Part shown: positions 17,314 to 26,548 of the stretch, piece by piece
Numbering within the stretch: position 1 is the stretch's first letter
Layout: each line of letters opens with the position of its first letter
Position numbers and translations under genes: made by a program
Assembly (NCBI GenBank): GCA_029934055.1
Contig: JAOZMZ010000011.1
Span: 1 to 37,411, forward strand
Length of the DNA: 37,411 nucleotides
Reading direction: 5' to 3'
Source of the DNA: Kiritimatiellia bacterium
GTDB lineage: Bacteria > Verrucomicrobiota > Kiritimatiellia > B70-G9
Notes under the pieces: model-generated
The model's input: the letters and a program-made list of their open reading frames with translations, nothing else
What the model was told of the DNA's origin: nothing
Databases searched by the model: none

Positions 17314-18867
17314 AATGCGCTCCGCAGATCGTGAAGACGAATCACCACGGACTTTGTATGCGCGGATACCGGAGGGGGCGAAGAGAGTTTCCGCCAGCCG
17401 GTGGATACGGAGCAAGCCGTCGGGGGTTCGATACAGGACGAGTTGCCCTACATTCAGGGTATTTGGATTGTCTACAGGTTTGATATCGACGACGTCACCA
17501 TCATGAATTGTGGGCAGCATACTTTTTCCGCCGACGCGGATCGTGATTTTTTTCCCCTGCGCCAGCGCCTCGAGCGCAAGGTGATTCAAATAGATGTTCT
17601 GTGGTGAGGGAAGCCGGCGGGATGCGGGACGGAGTCGTCGGTTGCGTTTGCCTCTGATGGAAAAAAAGCGGCGGGAGGATAACGCCAGTAGGCGAACATG
17701 ACGTGAGATCAGACGGATGATCCTTAAGGGGTAGTAGAGATATCTGAGAGAAAACGGCAGATGTACGGCCTGGATTTCAAGGCAGGTAGGCATGAAGACC
17801 AACCAGTGAATCCATTGAATCCTGTGAGGGGGCCCGGACAGGACTGCCAGATGCATCCGCCACTTGTTCAACCGGGATGCCCGGTCATTGTAGCGACTCC
17901 AAGCCTTCGAGACGGCATCGGCCTTCTTGTCTTCTATGCTTGAGAGAGAGTCTGCGGCCTGCAGGCGATATGTGCGGCTTACCAGGCCCAGCGAAGCCGC
18001 CATCGCCGGAAGCAACCCTGACGAACGGGCATGTTCAAGGACCTCTCGCAGATCATTTTCCGAGATGAGTTTCAACAAGTGGGCCACGTCACACATAAGG
18101 GCAAGACGGTCCCAAGCGTGCTGACACCCGTGAATGAGCAGTTCTGTGAGGGTGTCGGTGGGCGATAGAGTTGCAACAGGCTTGTTTTGGATGGGGATGG
18201 AGTACAGGCGGTCGAATACATGGCTTTCACCGTTGGTAGTAATCGGCCAGGGCCTCGAGGTAATCTTCCAGTGTAGATCAATGCAAAGGGCGCCATCAGT
18301 CCTGAGGAAGGAGTGCGAATCCCTGAAAAGTGACAGCATTTCGAGTTCACGGATCGTCAGGTTGAATTGAGGAGTGTAGCCTTCGGCGGCGAGATACTCA
18401 AAGGCGCGGCGGCGCTGATCAAAAGGGATGAGGATGTCTACATCGGCGAAGATGCGAAGGAAGGGCGTATTATAAATGAGTTGCGATAGAACCGGTCCAC
18501 GGATGACCGTAGCGAGTATTCCCGAGGCTCTCAATCCTTCCAGGAATTGAAGCAACATGTCAGTGACGTAGACGGCATGGGCAACGTTGCAATAGTAGGT
18601 GTGCTGAAGGCGTTCGAAAGCATCCGCGGGTATGGATGCCTGAATGCGGTATGAGCGGATCTTGTGGAAAAGGATCGTAGCCAACCCTTCCGCGTGAGCG
18701 ACATCGGCGATTTCATGCCAATCGAGATGCTGGAGCGACTCGGCCGGAATACGGGTGCCGGGCGTTCGGGGGGTTGTCAGTTCGACGATAGTTTGTAGCG
18801 AATGGGATATTTTCCGAGATGACATAATGGACCTAGGGAACTGCATGGGCACTATTACTTGAGACAA
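17248..18867 (-). CDS. Nucleotidyltransferase (NTP_transf_5-like) fused to an S24/S26-type peptidase domain
   Basis: 539 aa. N-terminal VIRGPVLSQLIYNTPFLRIFADVDILIPFDQRRRAFEYLAAEGY resembles PF14907-type NTases. C-terminal IRVGGKSMLPTIHDGDVVDI...LVLYRTPDGLLRIHRL...YKVRGDSS...ILGLVV is S26-like (SMxP Ser and HR motif). Confidence 0.82.
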   Translation of the reverse strand: MSQVIVPMQFPRSIMSSRKISHSLQTIVELTTPRTPGTRIPAESLQHLDWHEIADVAHAEGLATILFHKIRSYRIQASIPADAFERLQHTYYCNVAHAVYVTDMLLQFLEGLRASGILATVIRGPVLSQLIYNTPFLRIFADVDILIPFDQRRRAFEYLAAEGYTPQFNLTIRELEMLSLFRDSHSFLRTDGALCIDLHWKITSRPWPITTNGESHVFDRLYSIPIQNKPVATLSPTDTLTELLIHGCQHAWDRLALMCDVAHLLKLISENDLREVLEHARSSGLLPAMAASLGLVSRTYRLQAADSLSSIEDKKADAVSKAWSRYNDRASRLNKWRMHLAVLSGPPHRIQWIHWLVFMPTCLEIQAVHLPFSLRYLYYPLRIIRLISRHVRLLALSSRRFFSIRGKRNRRLRPASRRLPSPQNIYLNHLALEALAQGKKITIRVGGKSMLPTIHDGDVVDIKPVDNPNTLNVGQLVLYRTPDGLLRIHRLAETLFAPSGIRAYKVRGDSSSRSAERISPDQILGLVVSHRRTYPVDKR

Positions 18868-18963
18868 GGGCGGACAATGCTCATGCCATCAACTTAGCAT
18901 CGTCAGCGTGAATGTCCAATCTCGGCATGGACAGCGGTGATAGAGCGGGGCGGGGGGTTACGC

Positions 18964-18992
18964 TTGCCAGTGGTAGAACGTTTGATCATAAT
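18964..18992 (+). promoter_or_regulatory. Putative sigma70-like promoter TTGCCA-17-CATAAT
   Basis: TTGCCA at 18964..18969, 17-bp spacer, CATAAT at 18987..18992, about 110 bp upstream of the 19103 start. Confidence 0.4.
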
Positions 18993-19102
18993 GAATTAAC
19001 TTCATGGTGCAGGCTGATTGCATTATGGGAGTGTGGATTGGTGGTTCTCAGCAGGGTACCGGCGGTATTGGGTCGGTTATGCGCCGGAATGCGGGAGAAG
19101 GC

Positions 19103-19513
19103 ATGCGGGTGGTTAGGCAGGGACTGCCGAAGGCAGTAACGGGGTTGTTTCTATGGCTTTTATTTGCCGGACACCTTGGAGCTGAGGCGGGACATAAGGA
19201 GTCGGCTGTAGTAGTTGAGGCCGCGCCCATCAAGGGGCGTGTCCTCATCTGCACGCAACGGGCAGAAGATGACGAGGTCCCGGCACGCAATGTAACCATC
19301 CAGGTGTGGGGTCAGAAGAATCGGCGATTACTGCAGACGACACACACAGGGAAGGAGGGATATTTTTCACTTTCCAAGCTGGAAGTGGGCAAATACGGAC
19401 TGCGGATTGGGCGTCTGCGACTGAAGATGGAAGTGATACCGTCCAGTGATCCGCGCGTAGCGCAGTTGCCGAAGGTTATTATTGTAATTCTTCCGCGCGA
19501 GTTGTTGCGGTGA
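19103..19513 (+). CDS. Small secreted Ig-like / carboxypeptidase-regulatory-like domain protein
   Basis: Start MRVVRQGLPKAVTGLFLWLLFAGHLGAEA (signal-like), RBS gggagaag; KGRVLICT...NVTIQVWGQKNRRLLQTTHTGKEGYFSLSKLEVGKYGLRIGRLRLKMEV. ORF track start is 19004. Confidence 0.7.
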   Translation: MRVVRQGLPKAVTGLFLWLLFAGHLGAEAGHKESAVVVEAAPIKGRVLICTQRAEDDEVPARNVTIQVWGQKNRRLLQTTHTGKEGYFSLSKLEVGKYGLRIGRLRLKMEVIPSSDPRVAQLPKVIIVILPRELLR

Positions 19514-19532
19514 TTCGGAAGTGTTTTTTGGG

Positions 19533-20147
19533 TCAGAGGCGTCCTTGGACGCCGAATTGAAGGAGGACGCCGGAGAAGTCTAATTCGTCATCACTCAATT
19601 TCCAGGGAGGATCAACATCGGCGTCGAACGGTTGCGCCGCCAAGTAGTCGAGCGAAAAAACAAAGAGTATATCGTAGCCGACGGAGAGCTGGAATCCGAT
19701 TGTTGTGGCCCAGCTTGATTCCAGATCAACGTCGGCATCACCGGTCCACTCTGGGTTGGGGAAATACATCAGTCCGAGATGCGGTCCAAACGAGACGTTT
19801 CGCTTTGCCCGGTATTGCCAGCATCCGTCGAGGCCGAGGGCCAGGGATCGGAAACGTTCATTCAGTAGGACGCCGATTACGCCGGTCAGATCCAGGTAGG
19901 ATTCCGGCAGGTTCAATCCGATGCCGAGGCGCATGTTCGGGATGGACGTGATTTTCCCGCCCTGTTCGACCTCCTGGATGTTAAGTTTTTGAGGGCCGGG
20001 TCCGAGAACCTCGAAGTCGTGCGTTTGGCTGCTCAGCAGGAGTGTGCCGGGGCGGAAGTCGAGGATAAGATCTGAAGGAGTACTGTTGGCGGCCCAGGCT
20101 TGAGCGGAGAGAATGAAGGCAATGAAACCCGTCATTATTCTTTTCAT
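19533..20147 (-). CDS. Probable outer-membrane beta-barrel protein, unknown function
   Basis: Start MKRIMTGFIAFILSAQAWAANS (signal peptide) at 20147 with gggagg RBS. Alternating amphipathic strands and a DFSGVLLQFGVQGRL C-terminal strand. ORF track start is 20318. Confidence 0.75.
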   Translation of the reverse strand: MKRIMTGFIAFILSAQAWAANSTPSDLILDFRPGTLLLSSQTHDFEVLGPGPQKLNIQEVEQGGKITSIPNMRLGIGLNLPESYLDLTGVIGVLLNERFRSLALGLDGCWQYRAKRNVSFGPHLGLMYFPNPEWTGDADVDLESSWATTIGFQLSVGYDILFVFSLDYLAAQPFDADVDPPWKLSDDELDFSGVLLQFGVQGRL

Positions 20148-20307
20148 ATTTGCAGCCTCCCGGCAGCTGTCACCCATAATATTAGCTTCTTCAGCGGATA
20201 TTGTACATAGATTTCTCCGATTGTGATATCCTTGATGGACGAGTGTTTCGGGTGTATTTTGAAGGCAGGTGGCAGAGTTGACTGGTAGGCTATGCCGACG
20301 CATTGAA

Positions 20308-20805
20308 ATGAAGAGCATCGGCTACAGAGTGCTGGGGGCGTGTATGGTGATCTTGGTGGGGGTGATCGCCTTGCCGGCGGTGGGAGCTGCGCCGGTATCG
20401 GACAGCAGTCTGGTGCTCACCAAGGTATTCAGGTCGCAGATTCGTGGTTTCGTTTTCTACACAGATGGGGAGACGCCGGCTTCGAAGGTTCCCGTGAGGG
20501 CATGGGATGTTGAGCAGCGAAAGTTCGTGGCCGAGACGACGACTGATGACAACGGGTTCTTTGAGTTGCCGGAATTGCCGCCCGGTGAGTACTACATTAC
20601 TTTTGACTGGACGCGGCTACGGATCGAGGTGGAAGAGAATAAGCCTGGAAATGTCGTCCAACAGGCACATCACGTCATTGTGGTCATTCCGAGGGACGTT
20701 GCGTTCATATCCATACCACAACTGAGCAGTGTTCTTCTGGCGACGTCGGTATCGGAGGTCGCCAGGCGCACCGAGGAGGAGCGACCGAAGCTTATCAGTC
20801 CGTGA
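20308..20805 (+). CDS. Small secreted Ig-like / carboxypeptidase-regulatory-like domain protein, related to the 19103 gene
   Basis: Signal peptide MKSIGYRVLGACMVILVGVIALPAVGAAP; SQIRGFVFYTDGETPASKVPVRAWDVEQRKFVAETTTDDNGFFELPELPPGEYYITFDWTRLRIEV...HHVIVVIPRDV. Confidence 0.72.
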   Translation: MKSIGYRVLGACMVILVGVIALPAVGAAPVSDSSLVLTKVFRSQIRGFVFYTDGETPASKVPVRAWDVEQRKFVAETTTDDNGFFELPELPPGEYYITFDWTRLRIEVEENKPGNVVQQAHHVIVVIPRDVAFISIPQLSSVLLATSVSEVARRTEEERPKLISP

Positions 20806-20842
20806 GAGGATGGGGCTTCACGATTGACGACGGGAAGAATGG

Positions 20843-21988
20843 ATGAATATTTTACGAAGGGGCGTAACGAGGCACGGGTCAATCAGCATATTTCTGGGGG
20901 CGGGGTGCCTGGGGCTGATGGCTGCCGTTGCGGGGGGTGGCTGTAGTCACCAGGATTTTTCGCGGCCTTCGGTTCACAATCCGCTTGCAGACGTTCTTGA
21001 TTCAGGCAAGCCGTATGTGACCGATGACAGGGAGTCGGATCGTCGCGAAAAGATGCAGAAACTGCTTGAGCGGTGGGCGGTTACTCATCGCGGTGAGGAG
21101 AAGGGGGAATATCGAGTTGGTCCGGGGGATGTTCTGGAGATATCCGTTTTTGCGCTTGAATCGCCGCAAGAAACCAGCCGCCTTTTGCGGGCGGTTGCCG
21201 ACGATGGATCAGTATCGTTACCCTGGGTTGGTAGTGTCAAAGTGGCGGGTTGGACTCCTCGTGAGGTTGAGAAGGAGATCGCGGCCGCCTATCGTGGGAG
21301 ATTCCTGAAAAATCCGCAAGTCACGGTTGATGTCAAGGAGTACAACAGTGTGGTTGTTCTTGTTACCGGGGCGGTGGTCAAGCCGGGGATTTACAAGTTG
21401 CGTCATAACCGGGACACCTTGCTTGAAATTTTAAGCATGGCGGGGGGGCTGAGAGCGGATGCCGGGGACGAGGTTTTGGTGGTTCACCGTGCAGGGCGCG
21501 GCAGGACGGGGTTGCGAGACGGTTTGAGTACCGGGGGGGCGGAGGCGGATGGGGGAACGGTTGTCAGGATAGATCTCAAGGCGCTTGTAGATGATGGTGA
21601 TTTGGATTTGAATGTGCTGGTCGGGCGTGGCGATATAGTCGCCGTACGGCCGAGGATGCGGAGATATGTTTACGTATTGGGATATGTCCAGAGGCCGGGG
21701 GCGTTTGAATTGAAGAGTGGACAGAAGGTGGATGCGCTAAAGGCAGTTGCCTTAGCGGGGGGGTTGTCGGCCACGGCGCGGGCGCAAAACTCATTTCTGG
21801 TCAGGGAAGCAAAAGACGGCCAGACGATCATTCCGATAGACTTGGTGAAGATCGCCAAAGGGGTGAGACCCCCGGTCTATCTACGCGGGGGCGACACGCT
21901 GGTAGTGGGTTCGGGATTTCTGGCGCGCCTGTCGGAGTTTGTGAGGCCGAGTGTAGGGGCGGGGGTATCGTACACGCCAGCGCCGTAA
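20843..21988 (+). CDS. Polysaccharide export outer-membrane lipoprotein (Wza-like, Poly_export and SLBB domains)
   Basis: YRVGPGDVLEISVF ... GSVSLPWVGSVKVAGWTPREVEKEIAAAY ... NPQVTVDVKEYNSVVVLVTGAVVKPGIYKL; lipobox-like GGGC near the N-terminus. Confidence 0.93.
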   Translation: MNILRRGVTRHGSISIFLGAGCLGLMAAVAGGGCSHQDFSRPSVHNPLADVLDSGKPYVTDDRESDRREKMQKLLERWAVTHRGEEKGEYRVGPGDVLEISVFALESPQETSRLLRAVADDGSVSLPWVGSVKVAGWTPREVEKEIAAAYRGRFLKNPQVTVDVKEYNSVVVLVTGAVVKPGIYKLRHNRDTLLEILSMAGGLRADAGDEVLVVHRAGRGRTGLRDGLSTGGAEADGGTVVRIDLKALVDDGDLDLNVLVGRGDIVAVRPRMRRYVYVLGYVQRPGAFELKSGQKVDALKAVALAGGLSATARAQNSFLVREAKDGQTIIPIDLVKIAKGVRPPVYLRGGDTLVVGSGFLARLSEFVRPSVGAGVSYTPAP

Positions 21989-22041
21989 AGATTTGTAAAT
22001 TCGATAACAGTTTATGTTTGAACTCGGACTTTTTATTTTAC

Positions 22042-22069
22042 TTGTCAGATAGTCAGGGTGATATATGAA
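22042..22069 (+). promoter_or_regulatory. Putative promoter TTGTCA-16-TATGAA in an AT-rich gap upstream of the Wzc-like gene
   Basis: TTGTCA at 22042..22047, 16-bp spacer, TATGAA at 22064..22069, in a locally AT-rich 128-bp intergenic region. Confidence 0.35.
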
Positions 22070-22092
22070 TGTAGAAACGTTTTACATTCATA
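22064..22092. promoter_or_regulatory. Perfect 10-bp inverted repeat (candidate operator) upstream of the Wzc-like gene
   Basis: TATGAATGTA-gaaacgttt-TACATTCATA; the 9-nt spacer contains the palindrome AAACGTTT. 24 bp before the ATG at 22117. Confidence 0.6.
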
Positions 22093-22116
22093 CTGTGTAG
22101 TTGTAAAGTAATAAAG

Positions 22117-24450
22117 ATGAAAGAATATCTTGGGCGGGTGAGGGGCGCGTCAGGTGGTGGGACTGAAGAGGTGCAAGACGCGGGAATAGAGGCGTACAGT
22201 CGCGGTCGGTTGGGTACATCGCTGTTGCGATACGTGAGTATTGTGCACCGGCATGCGGGGATTGCTCTGGCCGTATTTCTGGGGGTTTCGATTTTGGGTG
22301 TCCTCCGGGCCTATCGTTCGGCGCCGGTTTATGTTGCCCACGCGAAGGTGTTGTTGGAGACGCACGGTCCGGCGATCGTGCAATTTCATGATGTCAGCCA
22401 ACCGAATGTCCCTTGGTGGGCAGAAGATTATTATCGCACTCAGGCACAGCTTATTCGCAGCCGCAGGGTTCTGGAAATTGCGTTGGAGGATCCCTCCATA
22501 GCCGCTCTTTTCGGTAAGGCCGGTGACGTTCGGACGCGATCGCACCGTTCGATGCTCGACTCGTTGAAAGCGCTTTTGGGGTTACCGGTCAGCATGCCGC
22601 CTGAACCCTGGGAATCTCTCAAAGGCATGGTACGTGCACGGTATCTTCCGAATACCCAGTTTATTATAATCGAGGGTATCAGTACGGACCGGCGGGTGGC
22701 CTCTCTGATTGCCAATGGGGTGGCCCGGGCTTTCATAACCTATCACCACCGACGCCGTGCGGAGATGAGTAATGATGCATTTACCTATTTGAAACAGCAG
22801 AAGGAGAAGGAAGAACGGGCTCTGCGTGCGGCTGAAGAGCGGCTTCAGCGTTACCGGGAGTCTACGGATTTATCCAGTCTGGACACGACCAGTCCCGATC
22901 ATCCGGTTCTCAGGCGTCTTGCCATGTTGAACGAGAGCCTGACGAAGACGGAACTGGACAGGGTTGACGCTGAATCCGAATACCGTGTGGTGCGGATGGC
23001 GGCCGGCAAGACTGTGATAGATCCGCAGGATGAACAGTTGTTTTCGTTGCAATATGTGCGCAGTGATCCAACGGTTACCGGTTTGCGCAACGAACTGATA
23101 GAAGCGGAGGCCCAGCGCGCGTCCTTGCGTGACACGTATGGGCCTCAGCATCCGCGGATGCAGGCCGTGGCGGGCAAAATCCGTGTATTGCGGGAACAAT
23201 TGCGGGCTGCCTTGGGTGAGATTGTTGAAAGCTTGCGTAAGCGTGTCGAGGTCTTGGAGGAAAAGGAGGCTGAACTCAAGAAGCGTTACAACGAACAGAA
23301 CACGCGCGCACTGGCGTTGGCCAAGGAATCCTTTATGTTCCAACATCTCCGGAACGAGGTAGAGCGGCACCGGAAACTGTATGAGATTCTGGTGGAGCGG
23401 ATGAGCGAGGTAAAAATAACCTCGGATTACCAGTGGACCAACGCCGAGTTGGTCGAAAAGGCCTCGGTTCCGAAGGCGGCCACCGGGCCGCCGAAGGTAC
23501 GTCGGGGATTGTTGGCGCTCATGTTCGGGCTGATCCTGGGGGTGGGTGCGGCCCTGTTGGTCGAGCGATTGGATGATACGATACGTACGCCGGAAGACAT
23601 CGAAGAAGTTCTCGGTATTCCGGTATTGGGGTTCGTACCGGCGATAGGTGAGGGAGATACGGTCAGTGATGGAACTGTTTATCGCGCGCTGGTCAGTTGT
23701 CGGGAGCCGGAGTCTTCGGCGGTGGAGGCATACCGCAACATTCGGACCGTGCTCTTTTTCTCGGCGCCGTCGGATGAACGTGAGATTCTGCTGATCACGT
23801 CTCCGGGCCCGGGGGACGGCAAGACAACCATGGCAGTCAATCTGGCGGTGGTGATGGCTCAAAGCGGCCGCAAAGTACTTCTTGTCGATGCTGATTTCAG
23901 GCGACCGATGATCGCCCGCAGTTTTGGTTTGAGCAGCCGGAAGGGTCTCAGCTCGGTACTGGTAGGCGAGTGCTCCGTGCAAGAGGCGGTCCAGAAGACT
24001 TCGCAGGATTCGGCTTTGCTGGAGAATCTGGACATTCTGGCGGCAGGACCGAAGCCGGCGCGGCCGGCGGAGCTTTTGGAATCTGATGCGATGCGCAGAT
24101 TCCTGGACGAAGTGCGCAAGGGCTACGATCGTGTTATTTTGGATACCCCCCCGGTTCTGTTCGTTGCTGATACAAGTATATTGAGTGCGATCGGCGACGG
24201 AATCGTGCTGGTTGTGCGGGCGGGCAAGAGCCGCATGGGACAGGTGTTGCGGGCACGGAAGCATTTGGAAAGCGTTGGGGGCAGGGTGATCGGGGGCATA
24301 CTGAACAAGGTGGAGTTGAAGAAGTTCGGCGTATACTACTCGGACTACTTCTATCACGGCTACTCCCGCTATTATCGCGATTACAATCGCGCTTACTACG
24401 CCAAGTCACGCCGACGGAGCGATGAGACGACTGTCGAGTCGCGGGGATAG
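22117..24450 (+). CDS. Wzc-like chain-length determinant / bacterial tyrosine autokinase
   Basis: 777 aa. Wzz-type N-terminal TM and coiled coil, Walker A SPGPGDGKTTMAVNLA, VLLVDADFRRP, Tyr-rich tail YYSDYFYHGYSRYYRDYNRAYY. Confidence 0.95.
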   Translation: MKEYLGRVRGASGGGTEEVQDAGIEAYSRGRLGTSLLRYVSIVHRHAGIALAVFLGVSILGVLRAYRSAPVYVAHAKVLLETHGPAIVQFHDVSQPNVPWWAEDYYRTQAQLIRSRRVLEIALEDPSIAALFGKAGDVRTRSHRSMLDSLKALLGLPVSMPPEPWESLKGMVRARYLPNTQFIIIEGISTDRRVASLIANGVARAFITYHHRRRAEMSNDAFTYLKQQKEKEERALRAAEERLQRYRESTDLSSLDTTSPDHPVLRRLAMLNESLTKTELDRVDAESEYRVVRMAAGKTVIDPQDEQLFSLQYVRSDPTVTGLRNELIEAEAQRASLRDTYGPQHPRMQAVAGKIRVLREQLRAALGEIVESLRKRVEVLEEKEAELKKRYNEQNTRALALAKESFMFQHLRNEVERHRKLYEILVERMSEVKITSDYQWTNAELVEKASVPKAATGPPKVRRGLLALMFGLILGVGAALLVERLDDTIRTPEDIEEVLGIPVLGFVPAIGEGDTVSDGTVYRALVSCREPESSAVEAYRNIRTVLFFSAPSDEREILLITSPGPGDGKTTMAVNLAVVMAQSGRKVLLVDADFRRPMIARSFGLSSRKGLSSVLVGECSVQEAVQKTSQDSALLENLDILAAGPKPARPAELLESDAMRRFLDEVRKGYDRVILDTPPVLFVADTSILSAIGDGIVLVVRAGKSRMGQVLRARKHLESVGGRVIGGILNKVELKKFGVYYSDYFYHGYSRYYRDYNRAYYAKSRRRSDETTVESRG

Positions 24451-24589
24451 CGGTTATTCGTCCGGGCTGACGTCGGGGATTGCAGTGACCGATAAGCAAA
24501 GGGGCCTGCGGCTTGTGATTGCGGCGGCCGCTGTTAGCATGTATTCTCATTTCAGGCCAAGACAGGTTGACTGTACGTTTTCGTAGCTT

Positions 24590-26548
24590 TTGGTAGGCGG
24601 CATGAGGTCGAGGGTTACCGTCAACGATTGGGGATATATGAGGGGTACGGTAATTGCCGAGAAGGTATCAATTCGTCTGGTAATCGCTTGTCTGGTGGCA
24701 GCCCCATGGATTTTCGGTACGTCGGAATTGTGGACGGGGTTCCTGTTGGGTCTGATGTTGCAGACAGCCGCGATCCTTTTGCTGGTTTCCCGCATGATAG
24801 ACATCTCGCGCAGAATGATGCACGAGCGGCTGTTGGTGTCCCTGTTTCTTGTCTTGATCGCGTACATTTTGATTCAGGTGATACCTTTTCCAGTGCGCGT
24901 GGTGGAGGCCATGAGTCCTTTGTCGGCGACCCTCCGTCAGCGACTGGGAGCCTTGAGTGAACAGAGTGGTCTCAAGTTGGCGATGGCGACGATTTCCCTG
25001 GCACCGGGGACCTCTTGGCGTGCGATAATGTCTCTGGCCTCTGTCGCAAGTGCCTTTTACGTGATAACATCTGTGAGACCCGGATGGCCGGAATTGCGCC
25101 GCGTCGGCGAGCTGCTGGTGGCCTCGGGCGCGCTGATGGCTGCCGCGGGGATTCTGCAGTTCCTTGCCGGGGCAGACAAGCTGTTGGGTTTTCATGAGCC
25201 CATATACGGAGGACACATATTTGGTCCGTTTACAAACCGTAATCATTTCGCGGCGTACATGAATTTGGTCAGTGGGGTGGGATTGGGTCTCTTATACAGT
25301 GAGGGAGCCGAGAGGATATTCGATCCTTCGATGGGGAGTCTCCGTGGCGGCTGGAGAAGATTGCGCGGCTTGAGGTCGGTCTCGGTGCTCGTAGTCATGG
25401 CCTTGTTGATGACTGTCACGGCGACGATTTTGACGCTGTCTCGGGGTGGGATTCTGGCAATGCTCTTGGTTTTGGGCTCAAGCGGGCTGCTGACCGTGTG
25501 GGGCCGGGGGCGACACGGATATCTTCAATCGCGAGGCAGGGCGGGGATCTGGCTGTTACTGATCTGTTCATTCACAATAAGCCTTTGGATCGGATGGGAT
25601 CGTATTATTGCGAGGCTGGTTCAGATTGGTGAATATGCGCGGGATCCTTTGGCGAGCGTGCGTCTGGCGGCTTGGCGGGACACCTTACATTTATGGGCAG
25701 CCTGTCCGTGGTGGGGTTGTGGATTCGGGGCCTTTCAGCATGCTTTTCCGTTATTCGAGAGTGATCTCCTGCATTTCGGCCGCTGGACGCATGCGCACAA
25801 TGATTTTGCCGAGTTTTTGTCTGAAGGCGGGATCGCGGGCTGTCTATTGATGCTTGGTTGGGTTGCAGCTTTTTCATTCAGGGTCTGGCGGGGCTACGTG
25901 AAATCCAGTCGGCGTCGAAGATTCTTCGCCGTGGGGATGCTGTCGGGAATTGCGGCGGTGATTTTGCACAGCCTGGTTGACTATAACCTGCATCGTTTTG
26001 CGATTGCCCTCTCGATTGTGAGTTTGGCGGGGTTGGCGCTCGTAATGTTGTCCGAAGGTGGCGGATATTACTCAGGAGTGGAACAGGGTATACCGACAGT
26101 GTGGTCGCTGGTCGGAAGGCGGGTCACGGCGCTGGCGTTAATTGCGGGACTGCTGTTTCTGATGCACCTTGAGATCGACGGATTGCGGGGGCAGGCTGCC
26201 TTTGCGCGACTGCGGCAATGGGCCCGGGCGGTTGAGACGACCGAGGAGGAGAAGGATCTCGGAGTGTTGTCAGCGCTGGCACTCCGTGAGCTGGCGATTG
26301 TGCGGGAGCATTGCCGCCGATGTCCGGATGTGCTTGTTGATGCAGGGGTACTCACGCTGGGAATTGTACGGCGTTTTGACGTACCCCCGGAAGAGCGGGT
26401 GCAGCTGGCGATGTCGGTACGCCGCGCAGTTGAAACTGCGGTGTGTGAAGCACCCGGTAACAGTGAATACTGGGAATGGCTCATACGCTGGGATGATATC
26501 CTGGGGTTGAGAGAAGAGTCCCGGCGACTGAGCGAGATGACATACTGA
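24590..26548 (+). CDS. O-antigen ligase / polymerase family membrane protein
   Basis: 652 aa polytopic; FGPFTNRNHFAAYMNL and WWGCGFGAFQHAFP...HAHNDFAEFLSEGGIAG typical of the Wzy_C superfamily. Confidence 0.9.
   Translation: MVGGMRSRVTVNDWGYMRGTVIAEKVSIRLVIACLVAAPWIFGTSELWTGFLLGLMLQTAAILLLVSRMIDISRRMMHERLLVSLFLVLIAYILIQVIPFPVRVVEAMSPLSATLRQRLGALSEQSGLKLAMATISLAPGTSWRAIMSLASVASAFYVITSVRPGWPELRRVGELLVASGALMAAAGILQFLAGADKLLGFHEPIYGGHIFGPFTNRNHFAAYMNLVSGVGLGLLYSEGAERIFDPSMGSLRGGWRRLRGLRSVSVLVVMALLMTVTATILTLSRGGILAMLLVLGSSGLLTVWGRGRHGYLQSRGRAGIWLLLICSFTISLWIGWDRIIARLVQIGEYARDPLASVRLAAWRDTLHLWAACPWWGCGFGAFQHAFPLFESDLLHFGRWTHAHNDFAEFLSEGGIAGCLLMLGWVAAFSFRVWRGYVKSSRRRRFFAVGMLSGIAAVILHSLVDYNLHRFAIALSIVSLAGLALVMLSEGGGYYSGVEQGIPTVWSLVGRRVTALALIAGLLFLMHLEIDGLRGQAAFARLRQWARAVETTEEEKDLGVLSALALRELAIVREHCRRCPDVLVDAGVLTLGIVRRFDVPPEERVQLAMSVRRAVETAVCEAPGNSEYWEWLIRWDDILGLREESRRLSEMTY

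Noticed and set aside
22870-24357. 495-aa minus-strand ORF
   Set aside because: Antisense to the well-supported Wzc-like CDS; composition is Arg/Gln/His-rich with no recognisable domain, typical of a shadow ORF in GC-rich DNA.
24303-24410. Tyr-rich tail of Wzc as a novelty
   Set aside because: C-terminal tyrosine clusters are a standard feature of bacterial tyrosine autokinases.
24451-24589. Possible small gene or regulatory RNA between the Wzc and ligase genes
   Set aside because: No convincing RBS-linked conserved peptide or stable terminator-like hairpin was found; the gcggccgc palindrome is common in GC-rich sequence.
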